DNA of 64,000 bases from Anabaena catenula FACHB-362 (GCF_014698735.1 NZ_JACJTQ010000017.1:1-64000); one strand, 5' to 3'; numbered from the stretch's first letter, positions 38,258 through 48,190 are shown. The notes: generated from the letters alone by a model not told the origin. A program made the numbers and translations.

Positions 38258-39622
38258 ATGGTATTAAAACAAAATAAAATAAGAAGAAAAAGAGGAGTTA
38301 TACTAACCCCCAAAGGATTAAAACAATTACAAGAAGCGATTATATCTTGCGAGATAATTGAAAATCAAGGCTATCGCTTAACTCTAGACAAACTATCACA
38401 ACGAACTAATATTTCCGCTAGAACTATCAGCCGATTGTGGTCTTTAAGTCAAGCAGTAGATCAAAAAACTCTTAAATTATGTTTTAATGCCTTTAATTTA
38501 GAATTGCATGAAGAAGATTATATCTTTTTGCAAGAAGAGAATGAAACAGAAATATTAGATATCTTATCAGAAGATTCACATATAATAGAAAAAAAATATT
38601 GGACATATCCAGATAGACCAGTACCGCTGGATTCTCCTTTATATATTGAACGTCCGCCTATAGAAGAACAGGTTTATAGAGAAGTTACTCAACCTGGTTG
38701 TGTAATTCGAATTCGTTCCCCCAGACAGATGGGTAAAACCTCTTTGGTACTGCGTTTATTAGCCTTTGCCAAGCAACAAGGTTATTGTACTGTTACAATA
38801 AATTGCTGGCAAATTGATGACAACTGTATAAATGATTTAAATAAGCTGTTGCGTTGTCTTTGCCAACAAATTGCCATACAATTAGGAACTGATATCAACC
38901 TTGATGATCAATGGGATGATGAGATTGGTTGTAAGTTGAGTTGTAGTTTGTACTTACAAAACTATTTACTGAAGCAGAGTGAAAGTCCAATAGTTTTAGC
39001 GTTGAGTGAAGTAGATCGCTTTTTTGAATATCCTCACATTGGCCGGGAGTTTTTTGCTTTGTTGCGTTCTTGGTGCGATGAAGCTCGACAAAATCAGCAC
39101 TGGAAAAAATTGAGGTTAGTAGTAGTTTACTCTACAGAACAGTATATTTCTTTAGATATTCACCGTTCCCCATTTAATATTGGATTGCCTATCCGTCTAA
39201 AAGAATTTACCCAGCAACAGATAGAAGAATTAGCTAGAAGATACGGACTAGAATGGAATACCAGCAAAGAATCTACCCAGTTGATGTCTTTGGTAGGAGG
39301 TCATCCGGCATTAATTCAACTAGCTTTGTTTTCTCTTTGCTCTGGGACAATCACTTTAACAGAGTTGATAGATGAAGCGATCGCGAATGGAGGCATTTAC
39401 CGTTATCATTTATGGCAACATTGGGTAAAACTGGAAGCTAATCCTACCCTGCGCCAGATTTATACTGAGCTAGTAGCAGCAAAGCAACCTATGATTCTTA
39501 ATCCTGTAGATGCTTATAAGCTCGAAAGTTTAGGATTAATTACCTTTGAAGGCGATCGCATCTTACCGCGTTGTGAACTCTACCGCACTTATTTTGCCAA
39601 GCAACTATCTAATATTGTTTAA
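38258..39622 (+). CDS. HTH-AAA_35 protein (AAA-like/STAND-type NTPase)
   Basis: The 454-residue protein has an N-terminal helix-turn-helix region (about 12-85; LTLDKLSQRTNISARTISRLWSL) and then an AAA-like domain of the AAA_35 type (about 125-440). Its P-loop is RSPRQMGKTSLVLRLL, a degenerate Walker B sits at IVLALSEVDRFFEYP (E where D is usual), and a winged-helix tail follows (MSLVGGHPALIQLALF). It lacks the WD40 or TPR sensor region that usually follows this domain. Such proteins are abundant in filamentous cyanobacteria, and a signalling or conflict role is inferred. Another AAA_35 gene lies 1 kb downstream on the same strand. Confidence 0.8.
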   Translation: MVLKQNKIRRKRGVILTPKGLKQLQEAIISCEIIENQGYRLTLDKLSQRTNISARTISRLWSLSQAVDQKTLKLCFNAFNLELHEEDYIFLQEENETEILDILSEDSHIIEKKYWTYPDRPVPLDSPLYIERPPIEEQVYREVTQPGCVIRIRSPRQMGKTSLVLRLLAFAKQQGYCTVTINCWQIDDNCINDLNKLLRCLCQQIAIQLGTDINLDDQWDDEIGCKLSCSLYLQNYLLKQSESPIVLALSEVDRFFEYPHIGREFFALLRSWCDEARQNQHWKKLRLVVVYSTEQYISLDIHRSPFNIGLPIRLKEFTQQQIEELARRYGLEWNTSKESTQLMSLVGGHPALIQLALFSLCSGTITLTELIDEAIANGGIYRYHLWQHWVKLEANPTLRQIYTELVAAKQPMILNPVDAYKLESLGLITFEGDRILPRCELYRTYFAKQLSNIV

Positions 39623-39782
39623 ATTGCATCATTAGTCCCTTTAAGTGTCTTAACTGTCCTTGCATTTTCACTAAAAACACCAGAAGATATTCGCAAGCAA
39701 GATTTAAAGCAACTTCAGCCACTCAGATTCAGCAGATATAAATAGACTGCTGCAATAGTATTTTGCCTCAAACTCATATCTT

Positions 39783-40007
39783 GTGGCGAATTATTATGCT
39801 GAATTAGTTTTGCTGGAGAAAAAATCATCTCTGTCATTATCTCAAAGAGTATTCACCTGTGATTACTGTGGGTTTGATTGTGATAGAGATGTAAATGCTG
39901 CTCGTAACTTGAGTCAAGAAGCGGTCAGGTTGACCGTATTAGCCTGTGGACTAGATCGTGCCGACACGAATAGGATGAAGCAGGAAGAAAAAGCTGGCTC
40001 TTGTTAG
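39783..40007 (+). pseudogene. C-terminal remnant of a TnpB (IS200/IS605-type) gene
   Basis: The frame reads SLSLSQRVFTCDYCGFDCDRDVNAARNL and further. This is the zinc ribbon and RuvC-III end of TnpB/OrfB, with the second Cys pair (CDYC) and the catalytic D of DRDVNAA. The first Cys pair and everything upstream (RuvC-I and -II) are missing, and the sequence before it (39623-39782) shows no TnpB similarity. It cannot encode a working nuclease. The 3' end, ending GSC, is intact. Confidence 0.88.
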
Positions 40008-40594
40008 CATTAGTTAGCTTTTTTGTATCGGATTGGACTTTGGACAAAAAAGAGTTGTTCGCGGGTAATTTACACGAATATAAAATGATTAATCTTGTTT
40101 ATAGTTTTCCGCCTATTTGATTAAATCTGCTGACCCTACTAAGCTGTTACGCAGCTAAATTTAATAAACCGCATTACCTTTATTTTTAATTTTGCGCTCC
40201 CATTTAATAATCAAACCTCATTCATTTAGTGACTGCCAGATAAAAAAATATCCCATTGCTGTGTAAGCAGAGGAGGAAAAATTTTATCACCGTCTTCCCT
40301 TTCAAAATTAGATAATTTATTTTTTGGAGTTCCCTTAGCAATTTATTTAACAATTTTTCTATATGAATACTATTGGCTGACTGCTGAACGAGAATAGCGT
40401 CTCGAAAACAAGGCATTAGCTGATAGCTGAATGCTTACGTAATTTTTGAAAAATATCCTACACAAAAAATTTGATTCTTTTCTATTCCCTATTTTCTGCT
40501 GTAACTAAAAACCTCTTCCCTTGGTTTATAATAATGCTTCTACAAACTGCCTTTCAGCAAGCCCTAAATATTCACATTGATCTACTTATCTGAT
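40008..40594. other. Intergenic region with mobile-element debris
   Basis: This 587-base stretch follows the TnpB remnant. It holds a member of the GGATAATTTATTTTTTGGAG repeat at 40267-40337 and, at 40554-40565, TTCAGCAAGCCC, which equals the terminal repeat of the MITE at 22241-22456. Only one such end is seen here. No gene was found; the promoter of the WD40 gene must lie here. Confidence 0.6.
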
Positions 40595-43500
40595 ATGAAA
40601 TATCAAGTTGGGGGTAGTCTGCCTACTGATGATCCTAGCTACGTAATTCGTCAGGCAGACGAACAACTCTATGGCAGCTTAAAGGACAGCGATTTTTGTT
40701 ACGTCTTCAACTCTCGTCAAATGGGTAAATCATCTCTGTTACATCGCGTAAAATATCATCTGACGAATGAAGGTCATAGCTGTATATATATAGATATAAC
40801 CCGCTTGGGTAGTGAAGATACAACAACTGAACAATGGTACAAAGGCATTATTATTAGTCTTTTTTACGACTTAAATTTAGCTGAAAAAGTTAATTTTAAA
40901 GACTGGTGGGAAGTGCAAGTAGGTCTTTCGCCTGTACAGAAACTACATAATTTTGTAGAAGAAATATTGCTGTCTCATGTCCCAAACCAGCGTATATTTA
41001 TATTTATAGATGAAATTGATAGTTTGTTGAGTTTGAGTTTTCCAATCAGTGATTTTTTTGCTTGGATTCGTCATTGCTATAACCAACGCGCACACGACCC
41101 AAAATTCCAACGCTTAGGGTTTGCAGTATTTGGGGTAGCCAGTCCATCTGATTTAATCACTGATAAGCGGCGCACACCCTTTAACATCGGTACGGCCATC
41201 CAGTTGTCTGGTTTTACCCTGGAGGAAGCGACTCCATTACTAAAAGGATTAGAAAGCGTAGTCAGTCAACCGCAAGCAGTATTACAGAAAATTATTGACT
41301 GGACTGGTGGACAACCTTTTTTAACGCAAAAACTTTGTCAGTTAGTTGTGCAGACCGCATGGGAAACACCTCAAAAAAAAATTGAGTTACCACCAGCTAC
41401 AGCAGGGTATTGGGTAGAACAACTGGTAAAAAAGCAGATTATTCAACACTGGGAAACAAAAGATGAACCCGAACACCTGCGTACCATTCGCGATCGCCTC
41501 CTCTTCGACGAACAACGAGCCGGTAGGTTGTTAGGGATTTATCAGCAGATGTTGCAAACTGAGGCTGGTAATCCACTTGTAGCCAGCGATGATAGTCAAG
41601 AACAAAAAGAACTTTTGTTGTCTGGTTTAGTGGAGAGACACCAAGGTTATCTCAAAATTAAAAATCCCATTTATCGGAATGTTTTTAATGAGCTATGGGT
41701 AATCAGACAGTTAGACAATTTGCGTCCTTACTCGCAAATCTTTAATGCTTGGGTAGCATCCCGTTATCAAGATGAGTCACGGTTACTACGAGGACAGGCT
41801 CTCAAAGATGCTCAAAGTTGGTCGCTCGGTAAAAGTTTGAGTGATTTGGATTATAAATTTTTTGCTGCTAGTCAAAAATATGAACAGCGCGAAATCCAAA
41901 CAGCATTAGAAGCGGAAAGAGCTAAAGAAATAGAAGCAAGACTAGCACAAGAGAAAAAAACTGCTAAGTTGCAGGGAACTCTCCTAACTTTAATGTGTAT
42001 TAAGTTGCTAATTTCTATTACTTTGGGATGCGGAATTTACATTTTGTATCGCCAATCCCAGAAAAGCGAAACTGAAGCCAAAAACAGTGAAATTCGCGCA
42101 CTCGTATCTTCTTCTGAGGGAATGTTCGCCTCAAATCGCAGATTAGATGCTCTCGTAGAAGCAATTAAAGCCAAACAGAGACTAAAAAAACTAGAAAAAC
42201 CAAATGCCAATATTGAGCATCAGGTGAATAATGTATTACAGCAAGCGGTTTATGGTGCAGATGAATACAATCGGTTTTCTGGTCATACAGCAGCTGTGAT
42301 GGCAGTAGATGTCAGTCCTAATAGTTCTTTGGTTGCTTCCGCCAGTATAGATAAAACCATCAGACTATGGCGACGTGATGGTACAGAAGTGGCAACTCTT
42401 AAAGGTCATCAAGGAGCAGTTAGATCTGTTAAATTTAGTCCTGATGGCCAGTTACTAGCATCGGCAAGTGAAGATGCTACGATTAAACTCTGGAAACGGA
42501 AAGGTACAGACAGCCAATGGCACATTTCTAAAACATTTAAAGGTCACACTGCTTCCGTCTGGGGAGTCGCCTTTAGTCCTGATGGTCAGTTTCTAGCCTC
42601 TGCTGGTTGGGACAGAACGGTAAGGTTTTGGCAGCAAGATGGTAAACTCTTAAAAACATTTGCAGGTTACAAATGGGGATTTTGGGGAGTTGCTTTTAGT
42701 CCCGATGGTCAAACCGTTGCAGCTGCAAATCTAGATGGGACGGTAAAACTTTGGCAACCAGACACTACAGGCTGGCAGAACCCCAAACCCCTACAAATTC
42801 TCCAAGGTCATACAGCTTGGGTTGAGGGAGTCGCCTTTAGTCCTGATAGTCAGATATTAGCCTCAGCCGGTGAAGATAAAACTGTGAAACTTTGGCGGCG
42901 AAACAGTAAAGATGGCAGTTATCGCCTTGATAAAACTCTCTCTGGTCATAGTGCTGGGATTGCGGGAGTAGCATTTAGTCCCGATGGTCAGACTGTTGTC
43001 TCTGCCAGTCTCGACAAAACTATGAAACTTTGGAACATTGATGGTACAGAACTGAAGACGCTAAGAGGACATAATGCCTCTGTTTGGGGAGCGAGTTTCA
43101 GTCCTGATAGCAGCTTTATTGCTTCGGGGGGTGCAGAAAATCTTGTCAGACTCTGGCAAAGTCAAAATCCATTCCAAAAGAGTGTAATTGCCCATAGTGG
43201 AGGAATGTGGTCAATAGCTATTACCGGCGACAGTTCCACCATTGGCACAACCAGTCACGAAAACGTTGCCAAATTTTGGAGTCGTCAAGGCAAATTACTG
43301 AAAACTTTGACTGAAAAAAGTGTCATCTTCGAGGTTTCATTCAGTGACGATGGCAAGTTAGTTGCTCTTTTTGCTGACGATGCTATAGTAAAAATCCGGC
43401 GGCGAGATGGGACTAATGTTGCTAGTTACAAAGATACCCACGGCAAAATCACAGGTGCGGTTTTAAGTCCTGATGGTCAAGCGATCGCGATCGCTAATGT

Positions 43501-44146
43501 TGAGAAGATTGCTCAGATATGGAAACGCGATCAGCCTAAATCGCAGGTTATGAAAGGACATCAAGCCGAAGTGTGGCAAGTTGTCTTTAGTCCCGACGGT
43601 AAAATGGTGGCGACCGCCAGTGCTGATGGTACTGCGAAACTGTGGACACTGGAGGGTAAGTTGCTCACAACCCTCGTTGGACATTCTGCGTCTGTATGGA
43701 GAGTTGCCTTTAGTCCCAACAGTAAAATAGTAGCTACTGGCAGCGGTGACAATACCGTGAAGTTGTGGACGGTGAATGGCAAGTTATTGCAAACATTCAA
43801 AGGTCATACAGCTGCGGTTTGGGGGGTAGGGTTTAGCCCCGATGGTAAAATAATTGCTTCTGGTAGCGTGGATGCTACCGTCAAGCTTTGGAAACTGGAT
43901 GGTACAGAAATAACCACCCTCAGAGGTCATACCGCCGCCATTAGAAAAATTGCTGTCAGCCGCGACGGTACTTTTTTAGCTTCTGGGGGTGATGATAACA
44001 CACTAATTATCTGGAATTTGCCGCGCATTCTTAAACTCAATGCACTAGCTGATGGTTGCTCTCTTGTGCAGGATTATTTGAGAACTAATACCGCAGTAGA
44101 AGAAGGAGATGCCTTGGGCGGTAACCTACACCCTTTATGCCACTAA
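40595..44146 (+). CDS. AAA_35-WD40 repeat protein (STAND-like NTPase)
   Basis: The 1183-residue protein has an AAA-like domain (about 1-330; YQVGGSLPTDDPSYV, P-loop RQMGKSSLL at 41-49, Walker B IFIFIDEID). A helical and coiled region is followed by one membrane-like segment (about 455-475; TLLTLMCIKLLISITLGCGI). Fourteen WD40 units run from about residue 560 to 1150, most reading GHxxxVWxVxFSPDGxxxASxSxDxTVKLW. Units 8-10 are degenerate. Fourteen units suit two seven-bladed propellers. Proteins of this layout are thought to sense ligands by the propellers and signal by the NTPase; the ligand is unknown. ATG 40595 was preferred to a TTG six codons upstream. Confidence 0.88.
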   Translation: MKYQVGGSLPTDDPSYVIRQADEQLYGSLKDSDFCYVFNSRQMGKSSLLHRVKYHLTNEGHSCIYIDITRLGSEDTTTEQWYKGIIISLFYDLNLAEKVNFKDWWEVQVGLSPVQKLHNFVEEILLSHVPNQRIFIFIDEIDSLLSLSFPISDFFAWIRHCYNQRAHDPKFQRLGFAVFGVASPSDLITDKRRTPFNIGTAIQLSGFTLEEATPLLKGLESVVSQPQAVLQKIIDWTGGQPFLTQKLCQLVVQTAWETPQKKIELPPATAGYWVEQLVKKQIIQHWETKDEPEHLRTIRDRLLFDEQRAGRLLGIYQQMLQTEAGNPLVASDDSQEQKELLLSGLVERHQGYLKIKNPIYRNVFNELWVIRQLDNLRPYSQIFNAWVASRYQDESRLLRGQALKDAQSWSLGKSLSDLDYKFFAASQKYEQREIQTALEAERAKEIEARLAQEKKTAKLQGTLLTLMCIKLLISITLGCGIYILYRQSQKSETEAKNSEIRALVSSSEGMFASNRRLDALVEAIKAKQRLKKLEKPNANIEHQVNNVLQQAVYGADEYNRFSGHTAAVMAVDVSPNSSLVASASIDKTIRLWRRDGTEVATLKGHQGAVRSVKFSPDGQLLASASEDATIKLWKRKGTDSQWHISKTFKGHTASVWGVAFSPDGQFLASAGWDRTVRFWQQDGKLLKTFAGYKWGFWGVAFSPDGQTVAAANLDGTVKLWQPDTTGWQNPKPLQILQGHTAWVEGVAFSPDSQILASAGEDKTVKLWRRNSKDGSYRLDKTLSGHSAGIAGVAFSPDGQTVVSASLDKTMKLWNIDGTELKTLRGHNASVWGASFSPDSSFIASGGAENLVRLWQSQNPFQKSVIAHSGGMWSIAITGDSSTIGTTSHENVAKFWSRQGKLLKTLTEKSVIFEVSFSDDGKLVALFADDAIVKIRRRDGTNVASYKDTHGKITGAVLSPDGQAIAIANVEKIAQIWKRDQPKSQVMKGHQAEVWQVVFSPDGKMVATASADGTAKLWTLEGKLLTTLVGHSASVWRVAFSPNSKIVATGSGDNTVKLWTVNGKLLQTFKGHTAAVWGVGFSPDGKIIASGSVDATVKLWKLDGTEITTLRGHTAAIRKIAVSRDGTFLASGGDDNTLIIWNLPRILKLNALADGCSLVQDYLRTNTAVEEGDALGGNLHPLCH

Positions 44147-44199
44147 AATACCTTCTTCTCAACAAGACCTTCGCAAAAAAAGAGTATGAAGAGAGAGGG

Positions 44200-45077
44200 G
44201 TGCGATTCGTTGTTAGCTGAATCACGGTAATCAGCCCGTACATAAGCTAACCAACCCAATCCAAGCATGGAAAAGGTTGAACTCTCGGTCTGATATGGGT
44301 GAAAGTCCCATCTACCAGACTCAGGTATGACTCCCTATCTGCCCATGATGACCCGACTCGGTTTCGGGAGGTCAAAGCTGGAAGGCGCAATCAGACATCC
44401 GTTGTGAGGTGACACTGGTGCTAACGGGGAGTTCCCACGGTGAAACAGAGCCTAGAAAAGCAACTTACTTCAGAGCAGGACACAACATCAAAACCTGACT
44501 TCACTGGAGTCAATTCCCGCCGCATCTCCCTCTAATAGCGGCAAGAGTCCAGGGAATCCAGTGGTTGAAGTGGCTACACCTAACGGAACTAACAATCTAA
44601 CCGAGGGAACGAAGAAAAACGGGTTGAGGGTCTAAGGGCGGTCGAACCCTATAAGTAGGCTGGACGAGCAGCGGAACTCCTTCAATTCGGGTAGGACAGA
44701 CCGTAATTGGTCTGAGGTGTTCAGAATACACAAATTGGAGCAGAGCATGATTAGACACAGAGACAACTCTAGTGAATCCTGGAAGACGTTGCCTTGGAAG
44801 AAATTCCGCCGTAACCTATTTCGCCTACAAAGACGCGTGTATAAAGCGGTTCAAGTTGGAGACAAGCGCAAAGCAAAGTCCCTACAAAAGCTGATTCTGA
44901 AATCAACCGCAGCGAGATTACTGGCTATCCGTCAAGTAACACAGCTAAATGCACAGGAATTAGACAGCAGGAATAGACGGGAAAACCGCGCTCTCATTCG
45001 AGCAAAGGTTTCAACTGAGTGAAAAGCTCAGAACCGAATGCAACGACTGGAAACACCAGAGACTGCGTGAAATACCC
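44200..45077 (+). mobile_element. 5' portion of a degenerate group II intron
   Basis: The boundary starts with GTGCG (44200-44204), the conserved 5' end of group II introns. About 545 bases of structured, G-rich non-coding sequence follow, with the domain I look of cyanobacterial bacterial-class introns (for example GGTGAAAGTCCCATC and GAGGTGACACTGGTGC). The intron-encoded protein's start follows. The element breaks off after the codons for LREIP at about 45075 and joins a CCCAATG heptamer repeat. Domains IV to VI, the reverse transcriptase catalytic part and the 3' splice site are missing, so it cannot splice. Confidence 0.85.
44747..45077 (+). pseudogene. Truncated, frameshifted group II intron reverse transcriptase/maturase
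   Basis: From ATG 44747 the frame encodes the RVT_N domain: SWKTLPWKKFRRNLFRLQRR and then KAVQVGDKRKAKSLQKLILK, RQVTQLNA. Near 44955-44963 the frame is lost. In the +1 frame the expected sequence resumes as TAGIDGKTALSFEQRFQLSE, then KLRTECNDWKHQRLREIP. The first frame stops at 45022. The fingers and palm domains with YADD are absent. Confidence 0.9.
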
Positions 45078-45526
45078 GATGCCCAATGCCCAATGCCCAG
45101 CCCAAACACCTGATTTCTCGCGTCCCCTGCTAGAGGTAAAAATTTTATCTTTTCTTTATAGTATTATTACTTATTGACAGAAGTAGCATTATATCTAAGT
45201 TTAGAGCTATGAATAACTCAAAAAGTCAAAAATTTGATTGGTACACTAAAATATTATTCCTGACAGCAAATCTTGTTACAAAATGCATCTTTCTGTTAAA
45301 ATCTAATATATCACTAAGATTAAATACTTACCAGCCAAGATATCAGGATAGTTTAACAAGTAACAAAGATAACTGTGTTGCTTACTAGTCTGGTATGCTA
45401 TTCCCGTGCTGGATAGCAAGAACGCAGGATCACACCATTGGGGTAAACTCCTGGATTCAAAAAAAATCTGCTGTGTGAAAAAAAAATATTGATTGACACA
45501 TCTTTTTTAGTATTTAGAGGAGATTT
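45078..45526. other. Intergenic region upstream of prk
   Basis: It begins with a tandem CCCAATG heptamer (45078-45101) at the broken end of the group II intron. The rest is AT-rich leader for prk. TTGACA occurs at 45174-45179 but has no well-spaced -10. GAGGAG (about 45516-45521) is the ribosome-binding site of prk. Nothing else was recognised. Confidence 0.5.
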
Positions 45527-46531
45527 ATGACAAGTAAGCCGGAACGCGTGGTACTGATAGGAGTAGCAGGAGACTCCGGGTGCGGTAAATCTACGTTTTT
45601 GCGTCGGTTAATCGATTTATTTGGTGAAGATTTCATGACAGTTATCTGTTTGGATGACTATCATTGCCTGGATCGTAAACAACGCAAAGAAACGGGGATA
45701 ACTGCACTTGACCCCAGGGCGAACAATTTTGACCTCATGTATGAGCAAATTAAAGCGCTCAAAGAAGGTCAAGCGATTGATAAGCCGATTTACAACCACG
45801 AAACCGGCATGATCGATCCTCCAGAACGGATTGAGCCAAACCACATCATAGTAGTGGAGGGGTTACATCCTTTATATGATGAGCGCGTGCGATCGCTGCT
45901 CGATTTCAGCGTCTATTTTGACATCAGCGATGAAGTGAAAATTGCCTGGAAGATTCAACGCGATATGGCAGAACGAGGCCATCGCTACGAAGATGTTCTC
46001 GCACAAATTAACTCTCGTAAACCGGACTTTGAAAAGTTTATCGAACCACAACGAGAATTTGCCGATGTGGTTTTGCAAGTATTGCCGACAAACTTGATCA
46101 AAAACGATACCGAGCGTAAAGTGTTACGAGTACGTATGCTGCAACGGGAAGGTAAGGAAGGCTTTGAGCCAACCTACCTCTTTGATGAAGGTTCAACAAT
46201 TCAGTGGACTCCCTGCGGACGGAAACTGACTTGCTCCTACCCTGGAATGCAACTATACTATGGTTCCGATGTCTACTACGGTCGTTACGTCACCGTGTTA
46301 GAAGTAGACGGTCAATTTGACAATTTAGAAGAAGTAATTTACATCGAAACTCATTTGAGCAATACATCCACCACATACCAAGGTGAGATGACTCACTTGT
46401 TACTCCAACACCGAGAATATCCTGGTTCCAACAACGGTACTGGTTTATTCCAAGTGCTGACAGGCTTGAAAATGCGTGCTGCTTATGAGCGATTGACATC
46501 TAAAGAAGCAAAGTTAGCGGTTCAAGTCTAA
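45527..46531 (+). CDS. prk: Phosphoribulokinase
   Basis: This Calvin-cycle enzyme phosphorylates ribulose 5-phosphate to RuBP with ATP. The P-loop is GVAGDSGCGKST (12-23). The redox pair C19 and C41 is present for thioredoxin control, and the C-terminal pair C230/C236 is also present; assembly with CP12 and GAPDH is expected from family knowledge. The catalytic DDYHCLDR and the IIVVEGLHPLYD block are intact. The 334 residues are normal. The ATG is preceded by a good Shine-Dalgarno (GAGGAG). It is monocistronic, with its own terminator directly downstream. Confidence 0.97.
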   Translation: MTSKPERVVLIGVAGDSGCGKSTFLRRLIDLFGEDFMTVICLDDYHCLDRKQRKETGITALDPRANNFDLMYEQIKALKEGQAIDKPIYNHETGMIDPPERIEPNHIIVVEGLHPLYDERVRSLLDFSVYFDISDEVKIAWKIQRDMAERGHRYEDVLAQINSRKPDFEKFIEPQREFADVVLQVLPTNLIKNDTERKVLRVRMLQREGKEGFEPTYLFDEGSTIQWTPCGRKLTCSYPGMQLYYGSDVYYGRYVTVLEVDGQFDNLEEVIYIETHLSNTSTTYQGEMTHLLLQHREYPGSNNGTGLFQVLTGLKMRAAYERLTSKEAKLAVQV

Positions 46532-46552
46532 AGCAAGCTGTGTTTGTGAATA

Positions 46553-46592
46553 CAAAAAGGGGGACATCTTATGGGTGTACCCCTTTTTTTGC
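46553..46592 (+). terminator. Rho-independent terminator of prk
   Basis: AAAAAGGGGG pairs with CCCCTTTTTTT around a loop of about 15 bases, and the T-tract is contiguous with the stem. Confidence 0.85.
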
Positions 46593-46812
46593 GTAACCTC
46601 ATATTGTGTTCTGTTAAAGACTTATAATTAGGGAACCGCGCGGAAAGTTTTTTTGATAAGTAATTAAGCGAACACGAGATCATGAGTTTGCAGATGAACA
46701 GCGAAATTCTATCAGTAAGTGTGTAAATATTGTTATTATTTCATAAATTAGTAGCTGAACTAAATACTCATTCTTTAGTCAGTGAGCAAAATTAGTCAAG
46801 GAGGAATTTCCT
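46593..46812. promoter_or_regulatory. metK upstream region
   Basis: This 220-base leader ends with a perfect Shine-Dalgarno AAGGAGG (46798-46804), eight bases before the TTG start. No SAM riboswitch fold was recognised in it. Promoter elements were not resolved. Confidence 0.5.
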
Positions 46813-48087
46813 TTGTCTCGACGCTATCTATTTACCTCCGAGTCAGTCACCGAAGGCCATCCCGATAAAATCTGTGATCAAATTTCGGATACTATTCTGG
46901 ATGCTTTATTAACACAAGACCCCAGTAGCCGGGTTGCAGCCGAAGTAGTTGTTAATACGGGCTTAGTACTAATTACTGGAGAAATTACTACCAAAGCCAA
47001 TGTCAATTTTGTCAATTTAGCCCGGAAGAAGATCGCGGAAATTGGCTACACTGATGCAGTCAACGGCTTTTCTGCTAATAGCGCCAGTGTATTGGTAGCT
47101 TTAGATGAACAGTCTCCTGATATTGCTCAAGGTGTAAATACTGCTCAAGAAACCCGCACTGAGGATAGTGAAGAACTATTCGACAAAATCGGCGCTGGTG
47201 ATCAAGGTATCATGTTTGGTTTTGCTTGCAACGAAACACCAGAATTGATGCCCTTGCCTATTAGTTTAGCTCACCGCATTGCCCGGAGATTGGCAGCAGT
47301 GAGAAAAACAGGTGATTTACCATACCTGCGTCCTGACGGAAAAACGCAAGTTACCGTAGTCTATGAAGATGGAAAACCTGTAGGTATAGACACAATCTTG
47401 ATTTCTACCCAGCATACACCTAATATTGGGGATATTACGGATGAGGCAGGGGTACAAGCCAAGATTAAAGAAGACCTGTGGTCAGCAGTAGTGGAACCTG
47501 TGTTTGGTGATATTGACGTTAAGCCAGATCAGGGTACACGTTTTCTCGTTAACCCTACAGGTAAATTTGTCATAGGTGGACCACAAGGTGATTCTGGTCT
47601 CACAGGACGAAAAATTATTGTCGATACCTATGGTGGTTATTCACGACATGGTGGTGGTGCTTTCTCTGGTAAAGACCCCACAAAGGTAGACCGTTCCGCT
47701 GCTTATGCTGCTCGCTATGCGGCGAAAAATATTGTGGCTGCTGGGTTAGCAGAAAAATGTGAAGTCCAGTTAAGTTATGCCATTGGTGTAGCGCGACCGG
47801 TCAGCATTTTTGTGGATACCTTTGGTACGGGCAAAGTGGATGATGAAATTTTACTGGAATTAGTCAAAGAGTACTTTGAACTGCGACCAGCTGGCATTAT
47901 CCATGCTTTCAATTTACGCAACCTACCAAGTGAACGAGGCGGACGTTTTTATCAGGACATCGCGGCTTACGGTCACTTGGGACGTAGTGATTTGGATTTA
48001 CCTTGGGAACGTACTGACAAGGTGGATTTATTGAAGCAAGCCGCTAATAAGTTACTTTCAGAAGTTGTTGCTCAGGCATTAACTTAA
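46813..48087 (+). CDS. metK: S-adenosylmethionine synthetase
   Basis: MetK joins methionine and ATP to give S-adenosylmethionine. Signature blocks are [20 protein letters not shown] (ATP and metal binding), [12 protein letters not shown] and [19 protein letters not shown]. The 424 residues are typical of cyanobacteria. The start is a TTG: the encoded N-terminus [11 protein letters not shown] is conserved and the TTG sits eight bases after a perfect AAGGAGG, so the unusual codon is well supported. It follows prk on the same strand, but prk has its own terminator, so transcription is probably separate. Confidence 0.97.
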   Translation: MSRRYLFTSESVTEGHPDKICDQISDTILDALLTQDPSSRVAAEVVVNTGLVLITGEITTKANVNFVNLARKKIAEIGYTDAVNGFSANSASVLVALDEQSPDIAQGVNTAQETRTEDSEELFDKIGAGDQGIMFGFACNETPELMPLPISLAHRIARRLAAVRKTGDLPYLRPDGKTQVTVVYEDGKPVGIDTILISTQHTPNIGDITDEAGVQAKIKEDLWSAVVEPVFGDIDVKPDQGTRFLVNPTGKFVIGGPQGDSGLTGRKIIVDTYGGYSRHGGGAFSGKDPTKVDRSAAYAARYAAKNIVAAGLAEKCEVQLSYAIGVARPVSIFVDTFGTGKVDDEILLELVKEYFELRPAGIIHAFNLRNLPSERGGRFYQDIAAYGHLGRSDLDLPWERTDKVDLLKQAANKLLSEVVAQALT

Positions 48088-48152
48088 AATGTGATGACTT
48101 GAGGTGATAGGTAATGTGAATCTCTGACCTCATCTTCATCACCATTGATATT

Positions 48153-48190
48153 AGAAAACCTCTGCTTTTATATCAAGCAGAGGTTTTTTT
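48153..48190 (+). terminator. Rho-independent terminator of metK
   Basis: AAAACCTCTGCTT and AAGCAGAGGTTTTTTT form a nine-to-thirteen base-pair stem around TTATATC, with a seven-T tract. This is one of the clearest terminators in the window. Confidence 0.92.

Noticed and set aside
46593-46812. SAM riboswitch in front of metK
   Set aside because: No conserved SAM-I, SAM-II or SAM/SAH core could be recognised, and the leader lacks a terminator or sequestering hairpin before the start.
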